Of a stretch of 64,000 nt of DNA, positions 54,109 through 64,000 are shown one piece after another. Position 1 is the first letter of the stretch. Each line of letters begins with the position of its first letter. Both the position numbers and the translations under genes were made by a program. The notes under the pieces are model-generated. The model was not told the DNA's origin. It did not search any database and worked only from the letters and a program-made list of their open reading frames with translations. The stretch covers positions 62,001 through 126,000 of the forward strand of contig NZ_FMBK01000004.1 of assembly GCF_900095025.1 (NCBI RefSeq), written 5' to 3'. Source of the stretch: Acinetobacter albensis (GTDB lineage: Bacteria > Pseudomonadota > Gammaproteobacteria > Pseudomonadales > Moraxellaceae).

Positions 54109-54680
54109 CAGCCCTCACTTCCATTAGCTTGAGTTGCACAATCTACATATGTAACTAGAGTTGCTGACTTATTTTTACAACGTAATCCTGCATTGGTCAT
54201 TAATAAACTATAGTTTGCTGAATCCGCAGGAACAGCTTTCATTGCCCAACCACGTGCTCTAATCACGGAAGGCACTGTCGCATCTGTCAATAATTTGGTC
54301 GTGTCTTCTGCATCTCGAATCGTTATTGTATATTTAATAGATGAGCCTGTCGCACCTCGTGGTAATGTCACTGAAGTCATGGCTCCAGTTTGACTATATA
54401 TATAGTTGGGATCGAAACCTCTATAGGTAAAGTTTTTTGCTTTATGCCGCTCTAATTGTTCTGCAATTTTTTGCATTTCTTGTTGTGCTAAAGACATAGC
54501 TGCACGTCGCGCATAAGATTGGTAACTTGGTAATGCAATTGCCGTAAGAATCGCAATAATGACCACCACAATCATTAATTCAATTAAAGTAAATCCTCGT
54601 ACAGCACCCCTTCTCCAATCGCTATTACAAGCGATTGGAGAAGTTACTTTACTAGAATATTGCTGACTTATTTTTTCCAT
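54105..54680 (-). CDS. comE: Type IV pilin-like protein (ComE type)
   Basis: A 191-residue prepilin with a 28-residue leader and cleavage site [21 protein letters not shown]. The D-region cysteines are in LRCKNK and YVDCATQ. It overlaps the PilY1 end by 13 bases and the next pilin by four, so translation is coupled. In A. baylyi comE and comF encode pilin-like factors for natural transformation downstream of comC; the order is the same here. The leader is longer than in most type IVa pilins. The name ComE is by order and family. Confidence 0.85.
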   Translation of the reverse strand: MEKISQQYSSKVTSPIACNSDWRRGAVRGFTLIELMIVVVIIAILTAIALPSYQSYARRAAMSLAQQEMQKIAEQLERHKAKNFTYRGFDPNYIYSQTGAMTSVTLPRGATGSSIKYTITIRDAEDTTKLLTDATVPSVIRARGWAMKAVPADSANYSLLMTNAGLRCKNKSATLVTYVDCATQANGSEGW

Positions 54681-57600
54681 CGTTCATACCACCGCGTTGG
54701 ATTAATGGTCGGAATACATTGCCACTTTCCAATGCCTTTCTCATTACCCACAATGGTAAAATCAGGACATGAACCATCTGTCGTTTCTGTTATTGGAGCA
54801 GGTGTAACCCCTACTATACCGGCACCAAGGACATTATCATTACATTCACTTACACCAGCAGGACAACCTGTAGTTTTCGTTTTAAAACCAGTATCTAATT
54901 CATTACCACTGTTCAATGTCCCATCTGTATTTAGACACGCTCCAAATGGTAAACAATAGCGTTGTCGGTTGGTTTCACCTACCACACGAGGCAAACATGG
55001 ATTCTGAGGTGCAATCCCTGTACCTTGTGGATCATAAACAGGAACGATTAGATTGCCAGTTAATGCAATCGGCTCTTCAAAGGCTTTCATACCACCAGTT
55101 ATACGGAAACTATTATCTGCTCGCTCAATCCCGGCACTACTACTCGAAAGCGAACGATACCAACCATTTTTAGTTGCAGAGGTTCCAACAAATACACTTG
55201 AAATATTACCTGATAATTTTTGAGGATCTTTTTGCAAGGTTCTTAAATCTATATCTTGAGTAGAAAGAGTTGGAGTCCCAGTAATCAAATCTCTTTTAAT
55301 AAAATCACGATCAATAACACCGTATACATTATTAACCAAACGATCATTTAATGCAGTTGCTGGAGACATCCCATCACGACCAACCAAAGGGAAAACGTCT
55401 AGTGGAGTGCTTCTGTTTCCTGACGCAATCCCAACCAACATAAAAGTAGTTGCACCTTCATCATGAATCGTTACTGTTGGCGCCTCATAAAAACGTGGAT
55501 TCTTACCTACAGTCAACGCGGTACCAGTAGTACCAGTTGCCAAATTTGCCAAACGAACAACGCGTTTACCGAAATTCGCGGTTGTCGTGCCTACTGTGTT
55601 ATTCAAATCTGCACGAAAAACCTGACCACCTAGATCACCAAAATATAGATGATCAACTAAACCATCACTATTACGGTCAATCGCACTAATACGACTTACA
55701 ATGCTATGCTTCATATTAGCGTTATTTGTATCTGATCCAGTATCACTTGCCCACCACAGACGCGCACCTGTCGTTGCATCAATGATATAAACTGCATTAC
55801 CCTGAGCTTTAGTTTTTGTTGTACATGATGAATTATCACCAGAACCTGCTAATGTAAATGTAGGATTTTCATAACACACATCATAACCACCACCTACAAT
55901 CATGACACGTCTAATTGCATTGTTATAACGAATGTTCGCAATTACAGGCTTCGACCAAGACTGTCCCATACGATTAAAGTTAGTTTGATCTCGCCCTACC
56001 CTAAATAAAAACTTAGGTGCAGTTGGATCTAGAACATTTAAACCGTAGTAACTTTCCCCACCCATTCGCAAACCACCATAAATATTCATTCGGCTTGCTT
56101 TGACTAAATTATCTCCACCAGATGCAGGTGCTTTTTGCGCAGCATATAAGGAGTCAGCAACCCAAGCACCATCTAATCCTCCTTGTGGCGCAGTTGGATC
56201 AGTCTCGCCTTTAACTAAAGCTTTTGAAGCTGTGTTATTGCGAAGCAACTCGGCAGGTACAAATACCATTTGTTCCACACCTGTACTACTATCAACAATA
56301 TGTAATCCGCCTTCCATGGTACCGTAGAGAATAGATTGACTACGAGTTGATGTTAAATTCCCCGAAGTATCTAAAGTACCTGAGTAGGTCATCTGAACTG
56401 GAAAGGAATGGATACTTCCTCCCATAGCTAAATGTGGTGTTGCAGAAATAGATAAGGTTGTTGGTAACGCTGTTGCTGCTGTATCTAACGGTACGCTATA
56501 ACCTAAATAATTCAACAGCTTTTGCTTCACCAATAACGGCATATCTTGCAATGTAGTTTGCGTACTAAACTTACCGAGCACATAGGTAGCAACATTTGAA
56601 GGTGTAGTCGCAGGCCATTCAGGTATACGTAATAAACTTGCACCATTACTTGCACCCGTTAAAGCTGAACCACCTGTTGCAGCCACATCAGTAAAGAGTT
56701 TACGTAGACGATTTGAATTTGCAGCATATTCATATTGTAGAGGGGTAACTGCTAAATTTTCGGTTTGCCCACTGATTGGCATAGGTACACGAGAGTAGGC
56801 TCCCCCTAGACCAATAATGCCACCATCGTTATAACTTTTATTGTTATAAACACTATTACTATTCCATAAATCTTTCGTTGTAGCTTTAAACGAACCATCT
56901 GCATTATAAACCAAGGTACTGCCATTTGCTCCTGCAAAAGCACCTGCATTGGCTCCCGTAGTCAATACTTTATAACGTTTCAAGTTCCCCGCCCATGCCA
57001 ATTTACCACTTTGTGGATCGGGTTCTAACGCACGTAGATAGCCATAAGGTTGTAAACCAGATGGACTTAATGCATCTGCAGGTACAGAAATACCACCAGT
57101 GGTTAAGGGGGCTAGAGGTGCTTGGCCTAGATTATTAATAAAGGCAATCACACTATCGGTAACACCTTGCGGACTTTGTGTTGTGAAAAAACCACCATTT
57201 CCATAACCAGGGTTTGCTATAGCGTTTGCTCCTTGATTAGGAGAACAAGAGTCATCACCTGTTCGATCACTTTGTGTGCGAGAACTCAAAGCACAAGCTC
57301 TCTTCACATATGCCGCATTTAAGCTATTCATATCATTACCAAACCCTACAAAAGCAGTCTGGATCGAAACACCTGTTGGATTTCTTGTTTTATCAAATAA
57401 TTTTTTAGCAAACTCTCCCATACAGTGCCATCCCCCTGGATTACCATCAGGATCATTTGCATCCGCTAAACCACCAGAGCAATTAAACCCCCCTCCACTA
57501 GTGCCCAAGGCTGCTGACATAATAGATGTAGATCTTGCAGTGGTTGTACCATTGGCAGCACCATCTGACAAAATATACACCCCCTGCCCATCACAACTTA

Positions 57601-58810
57601 CACGGTCAGCTGCTGCAGGTAAGGGAGAGATATAATTCAAGCCATTTTTTACAGTGTCGTCAGAATTATCAAAACCACTATCAGCATTTGGACCTAACTG
57701 CATCTCTAGAGTATATGAATATTCAACACCTGAAACGATTTCTGTACCGTCTCCAGAAAAACCCGCAGGCTCTGTCGTTCCTAAATTTGTCCAGTAAGCA
57801 GCATTAGTACTGGTACGTTGGCTTGTATTTCCAGTACCACAATATTGAACACCGTTAGAAAAATCGGTAGATCGCCAACTGACACATTGATAATAGGTAT
57901 CTACTGGCCGAGTAATTGTTGTTGGTGTAGCAGTATTACCTCCAAAGCCATTATTGGATTGATAACATCTATTATTGGAGGAACTGAAGTAAGGATAATT
58001 AGTATTTAAACATCCTCTATCTGCTGAACGATAGTAATTTGAACTACCATTATTATCAACACGACCATCTATATAACATCTTTGTCTATTCGTTGAATTA
58101 CTCGTTCCTATATTTTTATATGTAGGATAACCAGAAGGTGGACATACATAACCAGCTGCTTCATAGGTGCCAGAAAATAAATTATTATATTGATAACAAG
58201 TATTATTACTTGGATTTAAATAAGGACGAGTATTATTTTGACATTCATACCTTTCAAAGACTTGCGTTGTAACTTTTTTATATAAATCTTTTTGAATTTC
58301 TGCTTCACTTCGAGTTGATGTTCCCATCAAATATGCTGCTGCTTCTGCATAAGCATGTGATGTAGGAGTTCCTCCCGTTGCAGACAAACCAGCTACTGCA
58401 TTTTTTAAAGCAGTACGTTGTGCAGACCCGACTGCTCCTAAAGGCTCGGCCGCTACGAGAACCCTACCCGACCTACCACTCCCTCCTACCGAGTAATGTC
58501 CCAATCCTACACGTACATTAGGTAAACTAGTATTCGAACTATCTAAGAAGTTGTTCATCCCTGTCTTTAAACGTGCTAGACGTGTACCTGTTTGTCCAGT
58601 GTCAGTAAATGCCATCGAACCCGACGTATCCAACATCATTATAATAGTTTTTTTGCCTGCAGTTGGTACGGCATAAATCTGCATATCACTGGCTTGTGCG
58701 ACAGATGAAGCAACTAATATGGTTGCTGTAAATGCCCAAAAAAATGATGCACCATATTTTAAATGGTGAGTATATTTTTGTAGACCAAATTGCTGTCTTT
58801 GATTTTTCAT
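54668..58810 (-). CDS. pilY1: PilY1/ComC-family pilus tip and adhesion protein with VWA domain
   Basis: A 1380-residue exported protein. A signal peptide ([22 protein letters not shown], cut near VAQAS) is followed by a von Willebrand A domain with the MIDAS motif DTSGSM (near residue 61 from the start used here). Inside that domain is a Cys/Asn/Tyr-rich insert (about residues 190-324). The C-terminal half is a PilY1 beta-propeller with a calcium-loop motif [10 protein letters not shown] near bases 55650-55690. PilY1 sits at the pilus tip, controls retraction and mediates adhesion. I start at ATG 58810 because GGAG lies before it; ATG 58825 is possible. Confidence 0.93.
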   Translation of the reverse strand: MKNQRQQFGLQKYTHHLKYGASFFWAFTATILVASSVAQASDMQIYAVPTAGKKTIIMMLDTSGSMAFTDTGQTGTRLARLKTGMNNFLDSSNTSLPNVRVGLGHYSVGGSGRSGRVLVAAEPLGAVGSAQRTALKNAVAGLSATGGTPTSHAYAEAAAYLMGTSTRSEAEIQKDLYKKVTTQVFERYECQNNTRPYLNPSNNTCYQYNNLFSGTYEAAGYVCPPSGYPTYKNIGTSNSTNRQRCYIDGRVDNNGSSNYYRSADRGCLNTNYPYFSSSNNRCYQSNNGFGGNTATPTTITRPVDTYYQCVSWRSTDFSNGVQYCGTGNTSQRTSTNAAYWTNLGTTEPAGFSGDGTEIVSGVEYSYTLEMQLGPNADSGFDNSDDTVKNGLNYISPLPAAADRVSCDGQGVYILSDGAANGTTTARSTSIMSAALGTSGGGFNCSGGLADANDPDGNPGGWHCMGEFAKKLFDKTRNPTGVSIQTAFVGFGNDMNSLNAAYVKRACALSSRTQSDRTGDDSCSPNQGANAIANPGYGNGGFFTTQSPQGVTDSVIAFINNLGQAPLAPLTTGGISVPADALSPSGLQPYGYLRALEPDPQSGKLAWAGNLKRYKVLTTGANAGAFAGANGSTLVYNADGSFKATTKDLWNSNSVYNNKSYNDGGIIGLGGAYSRVPMPISGQTENLAVTPLQYEYAANSNRLRKLFTDVAATGGSALTGASNGASLLRIPEWPATTPSNVATYVLGKFSTQTTLQDMPLLVKQKLLNYLGYSVPLDTAATALPTTLSISATPHLAMGGSIHSFPVQMTYSGTLDTSGNLTSTRSQSILYGTMEGGLHIVDSSTGVEQMVFVPAELLRNNTASKALVKGETDPTAPQGGLDGAWVADSLYAAQKAPASGGDNLVKASRMNIYGGLRMGGESYYGLNVLDPTAPKFLFRVGRDQTNFNRMGQSWSKPVIANIRYNNAIRRVMIVGGGYDVCYENPTFTLAGSGDNSSCTTKTKAQGNAVYIIDATTGARLWWASDTGSDTNNANMKHSIVSRISAIDRNSDGLVDHLYFGDLGGQVFRADLNNTVGTTTANFGKRVVRLANLATGTTGTALTVGKNPRFYEAPTVTIHDEGATTFMLVGIASGNRSTPLDVFPLVGRDGMSPATALNDRLVNNVYGVIDRDFIKRDLITGTPTLSTQDIDLRTLQKDPQKLSGNISSVFVGTSATKNGWYRSLSSSSAGIERADNSFRITGGMKAFEEPIALTGNLIVPVYDPQGTGIAPQNPCLPRVVGETNRQRYCLPFGACLNTDGTLNSGNELDTGFKTKTTGCPAGVSECNDNVLGAGIVGVTPAPITETTDGSCPDFTIVGNEKGIGKWQCIPTINPTRWYERWKK
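57839..58243 (-). other. Cysteine/asparagine/tyrosine-rich repeat module inside the PilY1 VWA domain
   Basis: Eight cysteines occur in about 135 residues. Three units resemble each other: a cysteine, then RPY or YPY, then a run of Ser/Asn, then CYQ or CYI (for example [15 protein letters not shown] and [16 protein letters not shown]). The segment is Asn/Ser/Tyr-rich and more A+T-rich than its flanks. I do not know such a module by name. Confidence 0.7.
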
Positions 58811-58825
58811 TGCAATTCTCCCCAT

Positions 58826-59662
58826 TTATATCGGTGCAGTGACCTGAACAAAACGTGTTTTCAAATCAATCTCTTGAATTTGTGTATTTACAGGTATGCC
58901 ATATTCGGCCAAGCAATCTGCCATGGTTTTTTTTGTGCGCAACCCTGTATCCCTATCATCATTGATAAAACCAGCTGTACTACCATCACCAATACACGCT
59001 GCCTGAACAGTCGCTAAATTAGCACTCGAATAGTTTGGCAATATTGCTGTTGCAGTAATACGTACACGTCCATCAACTTTACCTTGCTGGATAATAGAGT
59101 CTTTACTTGCATCTGTTCCACGATCTAAATCTGCTCCTGGCGCAGCATCAGGATCTGTTTCTGAAATATATTTCACCGCGACTTGGGTTACAACTGCCTC
59201 ACGTGAACTACCAAAATCGCTTTCTAAATCACAAAAACCACTACGATTTGATTCGGTTGTGTCCACGGTTGCCTTTGTATCATTTGTAGCAGTAGCAATG
59301 GGTGGAATAAGTACGGTCATATCCAAAATACTATTGACTTGCAATGCAGATGTAGGGCGGTAGCAAAAGATATATTCACGGCCATGTTTTAATGGATCTT
59401 TTTGATCATCAATCGCTTTACCCACTACACTCATGACCGACGTTAAATTTTTATAGCTAGTCCGATTTAATAATAGATTGGTTGGGGTATCGCCAGTTTG
59501 TAAAAGCAATTGACTAATTTGACTGTTGGTTGCAATGTTTAATGACGTCATCGCCACGCGTATCGCTAAAACACCCACTAAAGTAATCACAAGCAACATA
59601 ATCAAAACAACAATCAAAGTTGCACCTCGTTGTTGGCGTTGGAATGTTTTTTTTATTTTCAT
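58826..59662 (-). CDS. pilX: Minor pilin PilX-like
   Basis: A 278-residue pilus-assembly protein. The leader MKIKKTFQRQQRG is followed by ATLIVVLIMLLVITLVGVLA, an uncharged helix without glutamate at +5. This is the usual PilX (GspK-like) feature, where the missing glutamate marks the tip position. Its single large domain contains about four cysteines. It lies between pilW and pilY1, overlapping pilW by one base. The family is supported by order and motif; sequence is divergent. Confidence 0.85.
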   Translation of the reverse strand: MKIKKTFQRQQRGATLIVVLIMLLVITLVGVLAIRVAMTSLNIATNSQISQLLLQTGDTPTNLLLNRTSYKNLTSVMSVVGKAIDDQKDPLKHGREYIFCYRPTSALQVNSILDMTVLIPPIATATNDTKATVDTTESNRSGFCDLESDFGSSREAVVTQVAVKYISETDPDAAPGADLDRGTDASKDSIIQQGKVDGRVRITATAILPNYSSANLATVQAACIGDGSTAGFINDDRDTGLRTKKTMADCLAEYGIPVNTQIQEIDLKTRFVQVTAPI

Positions 59663-60717
59663 TACTTTTCCCCCAAACCGTTTCTAAAGGTCACTGCTGT
59701 GCTATAAGCACGACGTGCAAATCGGGACGTGGTATCCGTTAAGGTGACATTTTGATTTAAGATATTAATGCTTTGTGTTAAATCAATATCATTATTTCGC
59801 GTATTATCAGTTGAGCGCACTAACACTGCCAATTTAACTGAAACGATACGAGGTGGTTGTGTTGAAGCCGCACGAGCTGTTGTAGCAACCGTACGATATT
59901 GATTAATTGTGTAATATGCCATATTACCTGCTGCATTTTTTGTTCCCAGTTGAACAGTAAAATGATCGACTCGCGGCATTATCAGTTCACCCGCCCCACC
60001 AAATCCTGAAATAGTCGTTGGCTCTGCAACAGGCGCAGCTGTTGCTGCTGTTGGTTCATTTGCATCGCATGCCAAGCCATAATCTGTGCCAGTTGTCGCT
60101 GTTGCATTTGCACGTCTTATAAAATAACGCTGAATAACATAATCACCCGATTGCACATTTTGGCCTTCACAATTTACCATTGCATTTGGCGCGACAAATT
60201 GAATCGTAAGTTGATCACTAGCAACACTTACATTTGACAAGCCTCGCCATTCATTTAAAGTCGAACTCAATGCTTCCCCCGCACCTACACTATGACTCAA
60301 CAATCCCGATGAGATAAAAGGAGCCGCAGCTGGAATTGGGAGATTTGCATCAGTTACAGTTGCTGTTCGAGCGGTCAGAACAATACCACCCCAAGGCGTT
60401 TGTTCATTTAAATTAGGAGAATCAGTATTAATATAATTTGCTAATCTTAAGTCTCTAGCAACATAATCCAATCCAAATACACCACTATTTTGCAATTCCG
60501 CATTTGCCTCTTGCATTCGAGAGGTCATCAAACCGCCAAGGAAAAGCTGTATAGCTGCAGCACTAATCAGTAGACCTAAAGTCAAAGCCACCATGAGTTC
60601 TACAAGCGTAAAGCCAGCAGAAGCATTAGAAAATCGCTGTTTCTTTTGAATAAAAGACTTAAAGCTGGAATTAGAATAATCATTTAAAAAATGAGGATAG
60701 CTATATTTATTTTTCAT
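59662..60717 (-). CDS. pilW: Minor pilin PilW-like (ComB-type)
   Basis: A 351-residue prepilin. The long leader ends at SAG|FTLVELMVALTLGLLISAA, with glutamate at +5. The big globular domain and length fit PilW/GspJ. A GGAGG site lies before ATG 60717, which directly follows the pilV stop. In A. baylyi the gene in this position has been called comB; whether it is required for DNA uptake here is inference. Confidence 0.87.
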   Translation of the reverse strand: MKNKYSYPHFLNDYSNSSFKSFIQKKQRFSNASAGFTLVELMVALTLGLLISAAAIQLFLGGLMTSRMQEANAELQNSGVFGLDYVARDLRLANYINTDSPNLNEQTPWGGIVLTARTATVTDANLPIPAAAPFISSGLLSHSVGAGEALSSTLNEWRGLSNVSVASDQLTIQFVAPNAMVNCEGQNVQSGDYVIQRYFIRRANATATTGTDYGLACDANEPTAATAAPVAEPTTISGFGGAGELIMPRVDHFTVQLGTKNAAGNMAYYTINQYRTVATTARAASTQPPRIVSVKLAVLVRSTDNTRNNDIDLTQSINILNQNVTLTDTTSRFARRAYSTAVTFRNGLGEK

Positions 60718-61260
60718 TTAATAAGCCTCCATCATCAAACAATTTGAACCATTAATGTATACGCCCGCAGTACTCATGCAATTCGTTACATCAGCAGTCG
60801 TGTTTGTTGCACTTAAAGCAGTATTTCCCCATGCTGCAAACAAACATTGTCTTTGGATTGGGGCAGAACCAACGCCCGGGCAACTTGCCATTGTGATATT
60901 CATTCCGATTACAAAAGCAGATCTTGCTGCCATATAGGCATCAAAATTTGCCATTTGCACTGGCGTGCATGCAGATGATGGATTTGAACAAGAAGGCGTT
61001 GGCATGGTTGGCAATGAAGTAATATTTGTAAAGCCACGTACTGCAGCTGGATAACTGGTTTGCGCAGCAGGGTTGGCACGCATATTCTCAGCCAAAGAAC
61101 GTAAAATCAACATGCCTTGCGAACGTGCTAAGGCTTCACTTGATGCATCTACCGCACGAATCTGTAAAATGCTGTACCCCAATACACCAACTGCTAATAG
61201 CAAAAGTGCAACCAATACTTCAATAAGTCCCACACCTTTCTGATGTTGACGAGTTTTCAT
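60718..61260 (-). CDS. pilV: Minor pilin PilV-like
   Basis: A 180-residue prepilin with leader MKTRQHQKG and helix VGLIEVLVALLLLAVGVLGYSILQ, whose glutamate at +5 is present. Size and order fit PilV/GspI. I start at ATG 61260, which overlaps the fimU stop by one base (TAATG) and has GGGG eight bases before it; an in-frame ATG at 61266 is possible. Several cysteines lie in the C-terminal part. Confidence 0.87.
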   Translation of the reverse strand: MKTRQHQKGVGLIEVLVALLLLAVGVLGYSILQIRAVDASSEALARSQGMLILRSLAENMRANPAAQTSYPAAVRGFTNITSLPTMPTPSCSNPSSACTPVQMANFDAYMAARSAFVIGMNITMASCPGVGSAPIQRQCLFAAWGNTALSATNTTADVTNCMSTAGVYINGSNCLMMEAY

Positions 61261-61796
61261 TAACATGTCCCCGATGTTTGACTCATAATTCCTAATCGAG
61301 TTACAGAAACACTTTTCTGCAAACCTGACTTACAAAAGCTAAATGTTTCAGAAGAGTTTGCACTACCAACATCAGTAAATAAGAGTGTTGAAGCACTTGT
61401 TGAACTAATTACCACATCAGAATTTATTTTTACTGAAATCACACGCGTTTTTACTACTTCTTCTTTTTTTAATTCTGTCAAAACAGGTACTACAGGAGGC
61501 CCTGGATTAGTTGCCGTATACTCAGGGATAACTGCTGCTGCACATTCCTCTTTAGTAAAATCATCATCAGAATTTGTTCTACTTAAACATAGAGCTACTG
61601 TTGTTTTCATTAATGCAGCTTGTGATTTTGCCTGATTGATCGCCATCATTAAGTCTCGCGTTGATGTGTTTAATTTTTGTCGCGCTATCATATCCCCGAA
61701 AGAAGGTGCAGCTATCGTCGCAATAATCGCCATCACAGCAATGGTCACCATTAACTCTATTAAGGTAAAACCATGATTTATTTTTATTTGCTGCAT
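61260..61796 (-). CDS. fimU: Minor pilin FimU/GspH-like, first gene of the pilus operon
   Basis: A 178-residue prepilin. The short leader MQQIKINHG is cleaved before FTLIELMVTIAVMAIIATIA. The rest matches the GspH/FimT group: MIARQKLNTSTRDLMMAINQAKSQA. GGGAGGG precedes the ATG. It is the first of seven genes (fimU, pilV, pilW, pilX, pilY1, two pilins), all on the minus strand with tiny gaps or overlaps, so this is one transcript. Confidence 0.9.
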   Translation of the reverse strand: MQQIKINHGFTLIELMVTIAVMAIIATIAAPSFGDMIARQKLNTSTRDLMMAINQAKSQAALMKTTVALCLSRTNSDDDFTKEECAAAVIPEYTATNPGPPVVPVLTELKKEEVVKTRVISVKINSDVVISSTSASTLLFTDVGSANSSETFSFCKSGLQKSVSVTRLGIMSQTSGTC

Positions 61797-61888
61797 ACAC
61801 CCTCCCAGACGGGATAATAAAAAATTACCCTATTTAAAATCATAACTTATTTTTTTACAAAACCAATACAACATAGATAAATGGCATA

Positions 61889-61924
61889 AAAAAACAGACA
61901 ACTGAAAAGCAGTTGTCTGTTTAA
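61889..61924 (-). terminator. Intrinsic terminator of ispH
   Basis: AAACAGACAACTG, loop AAAAG, CAGTTGTCTGTTT, with an A-run on the left that reads as a T-run on the minus strand. It lies between ispH and the pilus operon promoter region. Confidence 0.92.
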
Positions 61925-61940
61925 AGTATGCGACTTGAAT

Positions 61941-62891
61941 TTAAACTTCTGTAATTTGTATTCTTAACTCTTTTGGCAAACTAAAAGTAATATTTTCTTC
62001 ACATCCTTCTAGTTCTTCTGGTGCATGAGCGCCCCAATCTTGTAAACGCTGAATCACCTGTTTAATCAAAATTTCAGGTGCAGATGCGCCTGCAGTTACC
62101 CCAATTTTCGTGTTTTCATTAAACCAGTTTTGATCAAGCTGCTCTGCGTTATCAACCAAATACGCCTGTTTACCCATACGCTCAGCAAGCTCACGCAAAC
62201 GATTTGAGTTAGACGAGTTCGGAGAACCGACCACTAACACGACATCACATTGAATCGCCAAATCTCGAACTGCATCTTGGCGGTTTTGGGTCGCATAGCA
62301 AATGTCATCTTTACGCGGCCCCTGAATGTGTGGAAATTTGGCTCGCAAGGCATCAATGACTTTGGCAGTATCATCAATGGATAATGTAGTTTGAGTCACA
62401 AATGCGACTTTTTCAGGATTTATCACTTCAAGCTGTGCAACATCCTCTTCATCTTCAACCAAGTAAATAGAGCCACCCTTTTTCAGGTCATATTGCCCCA
62501 TCGTGCCTTCAACTTCTGGATGGCCTTCATGTCCAATGAGAATCGCCTCGATTCCTTCACGTGCATATTTGGTCACTTCAATATGAACTTTCGTCACTAA
62601 AGGACAGGTCGCATCAAATACTTTTAATCCACGACGCTCCGCCTCAATTTGTACCGCTTTAGACACCCCATGCGCGCTAAAAATAACAATATTATCGTCT
62701 GGTACTTCATCTAGCTCATCAACAAAAATTGCGCCACGCTGACGTAAATCATCTACGACAAATTTGTTATGAACCACCTCATGGCGGACATAAATAGGTG
62801 GATGAAAACACTCAAGTGCTCGATTAACGATCGCAATTGCTCGGTCGACACCTGCACAAAAACCACGTGGATTGGCCAATACAATTTCCAT
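61941..62891 (-). CDS. ispH: 4-hydroxy-3-methylbut-2-enyl diphosphate reductase
   Basis: IspH is the iron-sulphur enzyme that makes IPP and DMAPP, the last step of the MEP pathway whose first enzyme (dxs) is also in this window. Cluster cysteines occur in NPRGFCAG (C12), [11 protein letters not shown] (C96) and [10 protein letters not shown]. The substrate histidines are in RHEVVHNKF and [15 protein letters not shown] start at ATG 62891 with GAGGG as ribosome site (316 residues). Identification is firm. It is divergent from gmk. Confidence 0.97.
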   Translation of the reverse strand: MEIVLANPRGFCAGVDRAIAIVNRALECFHPPIYVRHEVVHNKFVVDDLRQRGAIFVDELDEVPDDNIVIFSAHGVSKAVQIEAERRGLKVFDATCPLVTKVHIEVTKYAREGIEAILIGHEGHPEVEGTMGQYDLKKGGSIYLVEDEEDVAQLEVINPEKVAFVTQTTLSIDDTAKVIDALRAKFPHIQGPRKDDICYATQNRQDAVRDLAIQCDVVLVVGSPNSSNSNRLRELAERMGKQAYLVDNAEQLDQNWFNENTKIGVTAGASAPEILIKQVIQRLQDWGAHAPEELEGCEENITFSLPKELRIQITEV

Positions 62892-63025
62892 AGGACCCTC
62901 AATGCTCACTTGAATTTAAATTGAATATTTTGAAATAAATGCAAACAAACTACGATCAGCTCTTTAGTTTGATGATGCTCTACTCTAAAATAGAGAAGAT
63001 ATTTTATCATATCAGGAAAAATATC

Positions 63026-63649
63026 ATGTCGGGTCTCTTGTTTGTCGTTTCTGCTGCATCGGGAACAGGCAAAACATCTCTCGTTAAAGCCCTACTTGAG
63101 CGTGTGAATAATTTACATGTTTCTGTTTCTCATACAACTCGTGGTCAACGTCCTGGTGAACTCGATGGTGTGCATTATCACTTTTCACAAAAAGAAGATT
63201 TTCTCACGCTCGTTAAACAAGACGGATTTATTGAATATGCCGAAGTCTTCGGTAACTATTACGGCACAGCGCAAGCCACCGTTAAACAACAACTGGCCAA
63301 AGGTCATGATGTATTACTTGAAATAGACTGGCAAGGTGCTGAGCAAGTACGCAAACTTTTTCCTGAATCAAAACAAATTTTTATTTTGCCACCGAGCCAA
63401 TATGATTTACGTCAACGCTTGTCCAATCGGGGGACAGATTCAGTTGAAGTGATTGAACACCGTTTAGGTTGTGCAGTTGAAGATATGCAGCATTATCTTA
63501 ATTTTGAATATCTGATTATTAATGATGACTTTAACAAAGCCTTACATGATTTAGAATGTGTCATTATTGCCAATCGCTTAGTGTTATCGCAGCAGGCTGC
63601 ACGTCATGGTGAACTCATTCAAAAATTAATAACACTTGATGAAGAGTGA
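63026..63649 (+). CDS. gmk: Guanylate kinase
   Basis: Gmk phosphorylates GMP to GDP. The P-loop SAASGTGKTS is followed by VSVSHTTRGQRPGE, the GMP-binding tyrosine region YAEVFGNYYGT and IDWQGAEQVRKLFP. AGGA precedes ATG 63026 (207 residues); the longer in-frame start at 62939 would reach into the divergent ispH promoter. gmk is followed by rpoZ, a conserved order. Confidence 0.97.
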   Translation: MSGLLFVVSAASGTGKTSLVKALLERVNNLHVSVSHTTRGQRPGELDGVHYHFSQKEDFLTLVKQDGFIEYAEVFGNYYGTAQATVKQQLAKGHDVLLEIDWQGAEQVRKLFPESKQIFILPPSQYDLRQRLSNRGTDSVEVIEHRLGCAVEDMQHYLNFEYLIINDDFNKALHDLECVIIANRLVLSQQAARHGELIQKLITLDEE

Positions 63650-63656
63650 TTAAAAC

Positions 63657-63685
63657 TTGAGTCTTCGGACAAAGCCTTTTATACT
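63657..63685 (+). promoter_or_regulatory. Predicted sigma-70 promoter of rpoZ
   Basis: TTGAGT (63657-63662), a 17-base spacer and TATACT (63680-63685) lie 40 bases before the rpoZ start and just after gmk. This would allow rpoZ expression independent of gmk. Confidence 0.65.
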
Positions 63686-63725
63686 GCTCAGTCTGTTCAG
63701 ATTTACTATTCAAACGAGAATTCTT

Positions 63726-64000
63726 ATGGCACGCGTAACCGTTGAAGATTGTTTAGACCATGTAGACAACCGCTTTGAGCTTGTACTAGTGGCAAGCAAG
63801 CGCGCGCGTCAATTGGCACGTCAAGGTATCGAACCGACTGTAGAGTGGGATAACGATAAACCAACCGTAGTCGCTTTACGTGAAATTGCAATGGGTCATG
63901 TGTCTAAAGACATCTTGAAACAACGCGATCAAGACTATCAAACATCTAGTCTTGATCTTGCTCTTTCTGCAAATAACTTAAATTTAGATGGCTTTTCTTT
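63726..64000 (+). CDS. rpoZ: DNA-directed RNA polymerase omega subunit (3' end cut by window)
   Basis: The start [20 protein letters not shown] then [11 protein letters not shown] and [13 protein letters not shown] is RpoZ. This small subunit binds the beta' subunit of RNA polymerase and helps fold it; in enterobacteria it also supports ppGpp binding. Ninety-one codons lie in the window before the right edge, so the stop is missing and only a residue or so is lost relative to typical omega. In many gammaproteobacteria spoT follows. Confidence 0.95.
   Translation, partial: MARVTVEDCLDHVDNRFELVLVASKRARQLARQGIEPTVEWDNDKPTVVALREIAMGHVSKDILKQRDQDYQTSSLDLALSANNLNLDGFS

Noticed and set aside
1..64000. 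tRNA, rRNA, insertion sequences, prophage or toxin-antitoxin genes
   Set aside because: None of their signatures was found in any intergenic gap; the window is ordinary core chromosome.

Overview
The window looks like ordinary chromosomal sequence from an Acinetobacter species (Gammaproteobacteria, Moraxellaceae). The evidence is low G+C coding sequence, an mlaFEDCB operon, close relatives of the Acinetobacter drug pumps AbeM and CraA, a lipase chaperone encoded upstream of its lipase, a com/pil minor-pilin operon ending in two type IV pilins, and a serA gene divergent from a D-2-hydroxyglutarate dehydrogenase-like gene. Proteins I recognise from A. baumannii are similar but clearly not identical, so another species of the genus is likely. 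I see no insertion sequence, prophage, CRISPR array, tRNA or rRNA gene.

Layout. Bases 1-8.6 kb: plsB (left end cut by the window), a YeeZ-like Rossmann protein, recG, a ComF-type phosphoribosyltransferase, a Nudix hydrolase, a LOG-family protein and corA. 8.6-11.9 kb: the outer-membrane lipid asymmetry operon mlaFEDCB on the minus strand. 12.2-18.9 kb: a DEAD-box RNA helicase with a long repetitive RGG-type tail and a long leader, a nine-copy heptamer repeat, suhB, dxs and ribA. 18.9-29.9 kb: hemF, aroE, an acyl-CoA dehydrogenase, hemW, an abeM-like MATE pump, an AarF/UbiB-type kinase, zinc-independent L31 behind a Zur-like palindrome, and crcB. 30-41 kb: mostly small exported or accessory proteins (HopJ-like, I42 protease inhibitor, methyltransferase, membrane-anchored resolvase-like protein, lone ParA, AI-2E family permease, SodC, YccS-like protein) and a craA-like pump. 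40.3-47.9 kb: the D-2-hydroxyglutarate dehydrogenase-like gene facing away from serA, tandem EamA transporters, a hemerythrin, a TSUP transporter and truB. 48-51.2 kb: lipase chaperone plus two tandem secreted lipases. 51.2-53.5 kb: the rpsP-rimM-trmD-rplS operon. 53.6-61.8 kb: a seven-gene type IV pilus / competence operon (fimU, pilV, pilW, pilX, pilY1 and two pilins). 61.9-64 kb: ispH, gmk and the start of rpoZ.

How the genes relate. Several clusters serve the envelope (plsB, mla, pilus, lipases, efflux pumps). dxs and ispH are the first and last enzymes of the MEP isoprenoid pathway but lie far apart. The minor pilins and PilY1 form the priming tip of type IV pili, which in Acinetobacter also serve DNA uptake. 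No clearly new multi-gene system is evident. The least explained signals are a cysteine/asparagine/tyrosine-rich repeat module inserted in the von Willebrand domain of PilY1, the repeat-expanded tail and structured leader of the RNA helicase, the heptamer array, an orphan terminator that may end a small RNA, and a decayed coding remnant near 24.0 kb.
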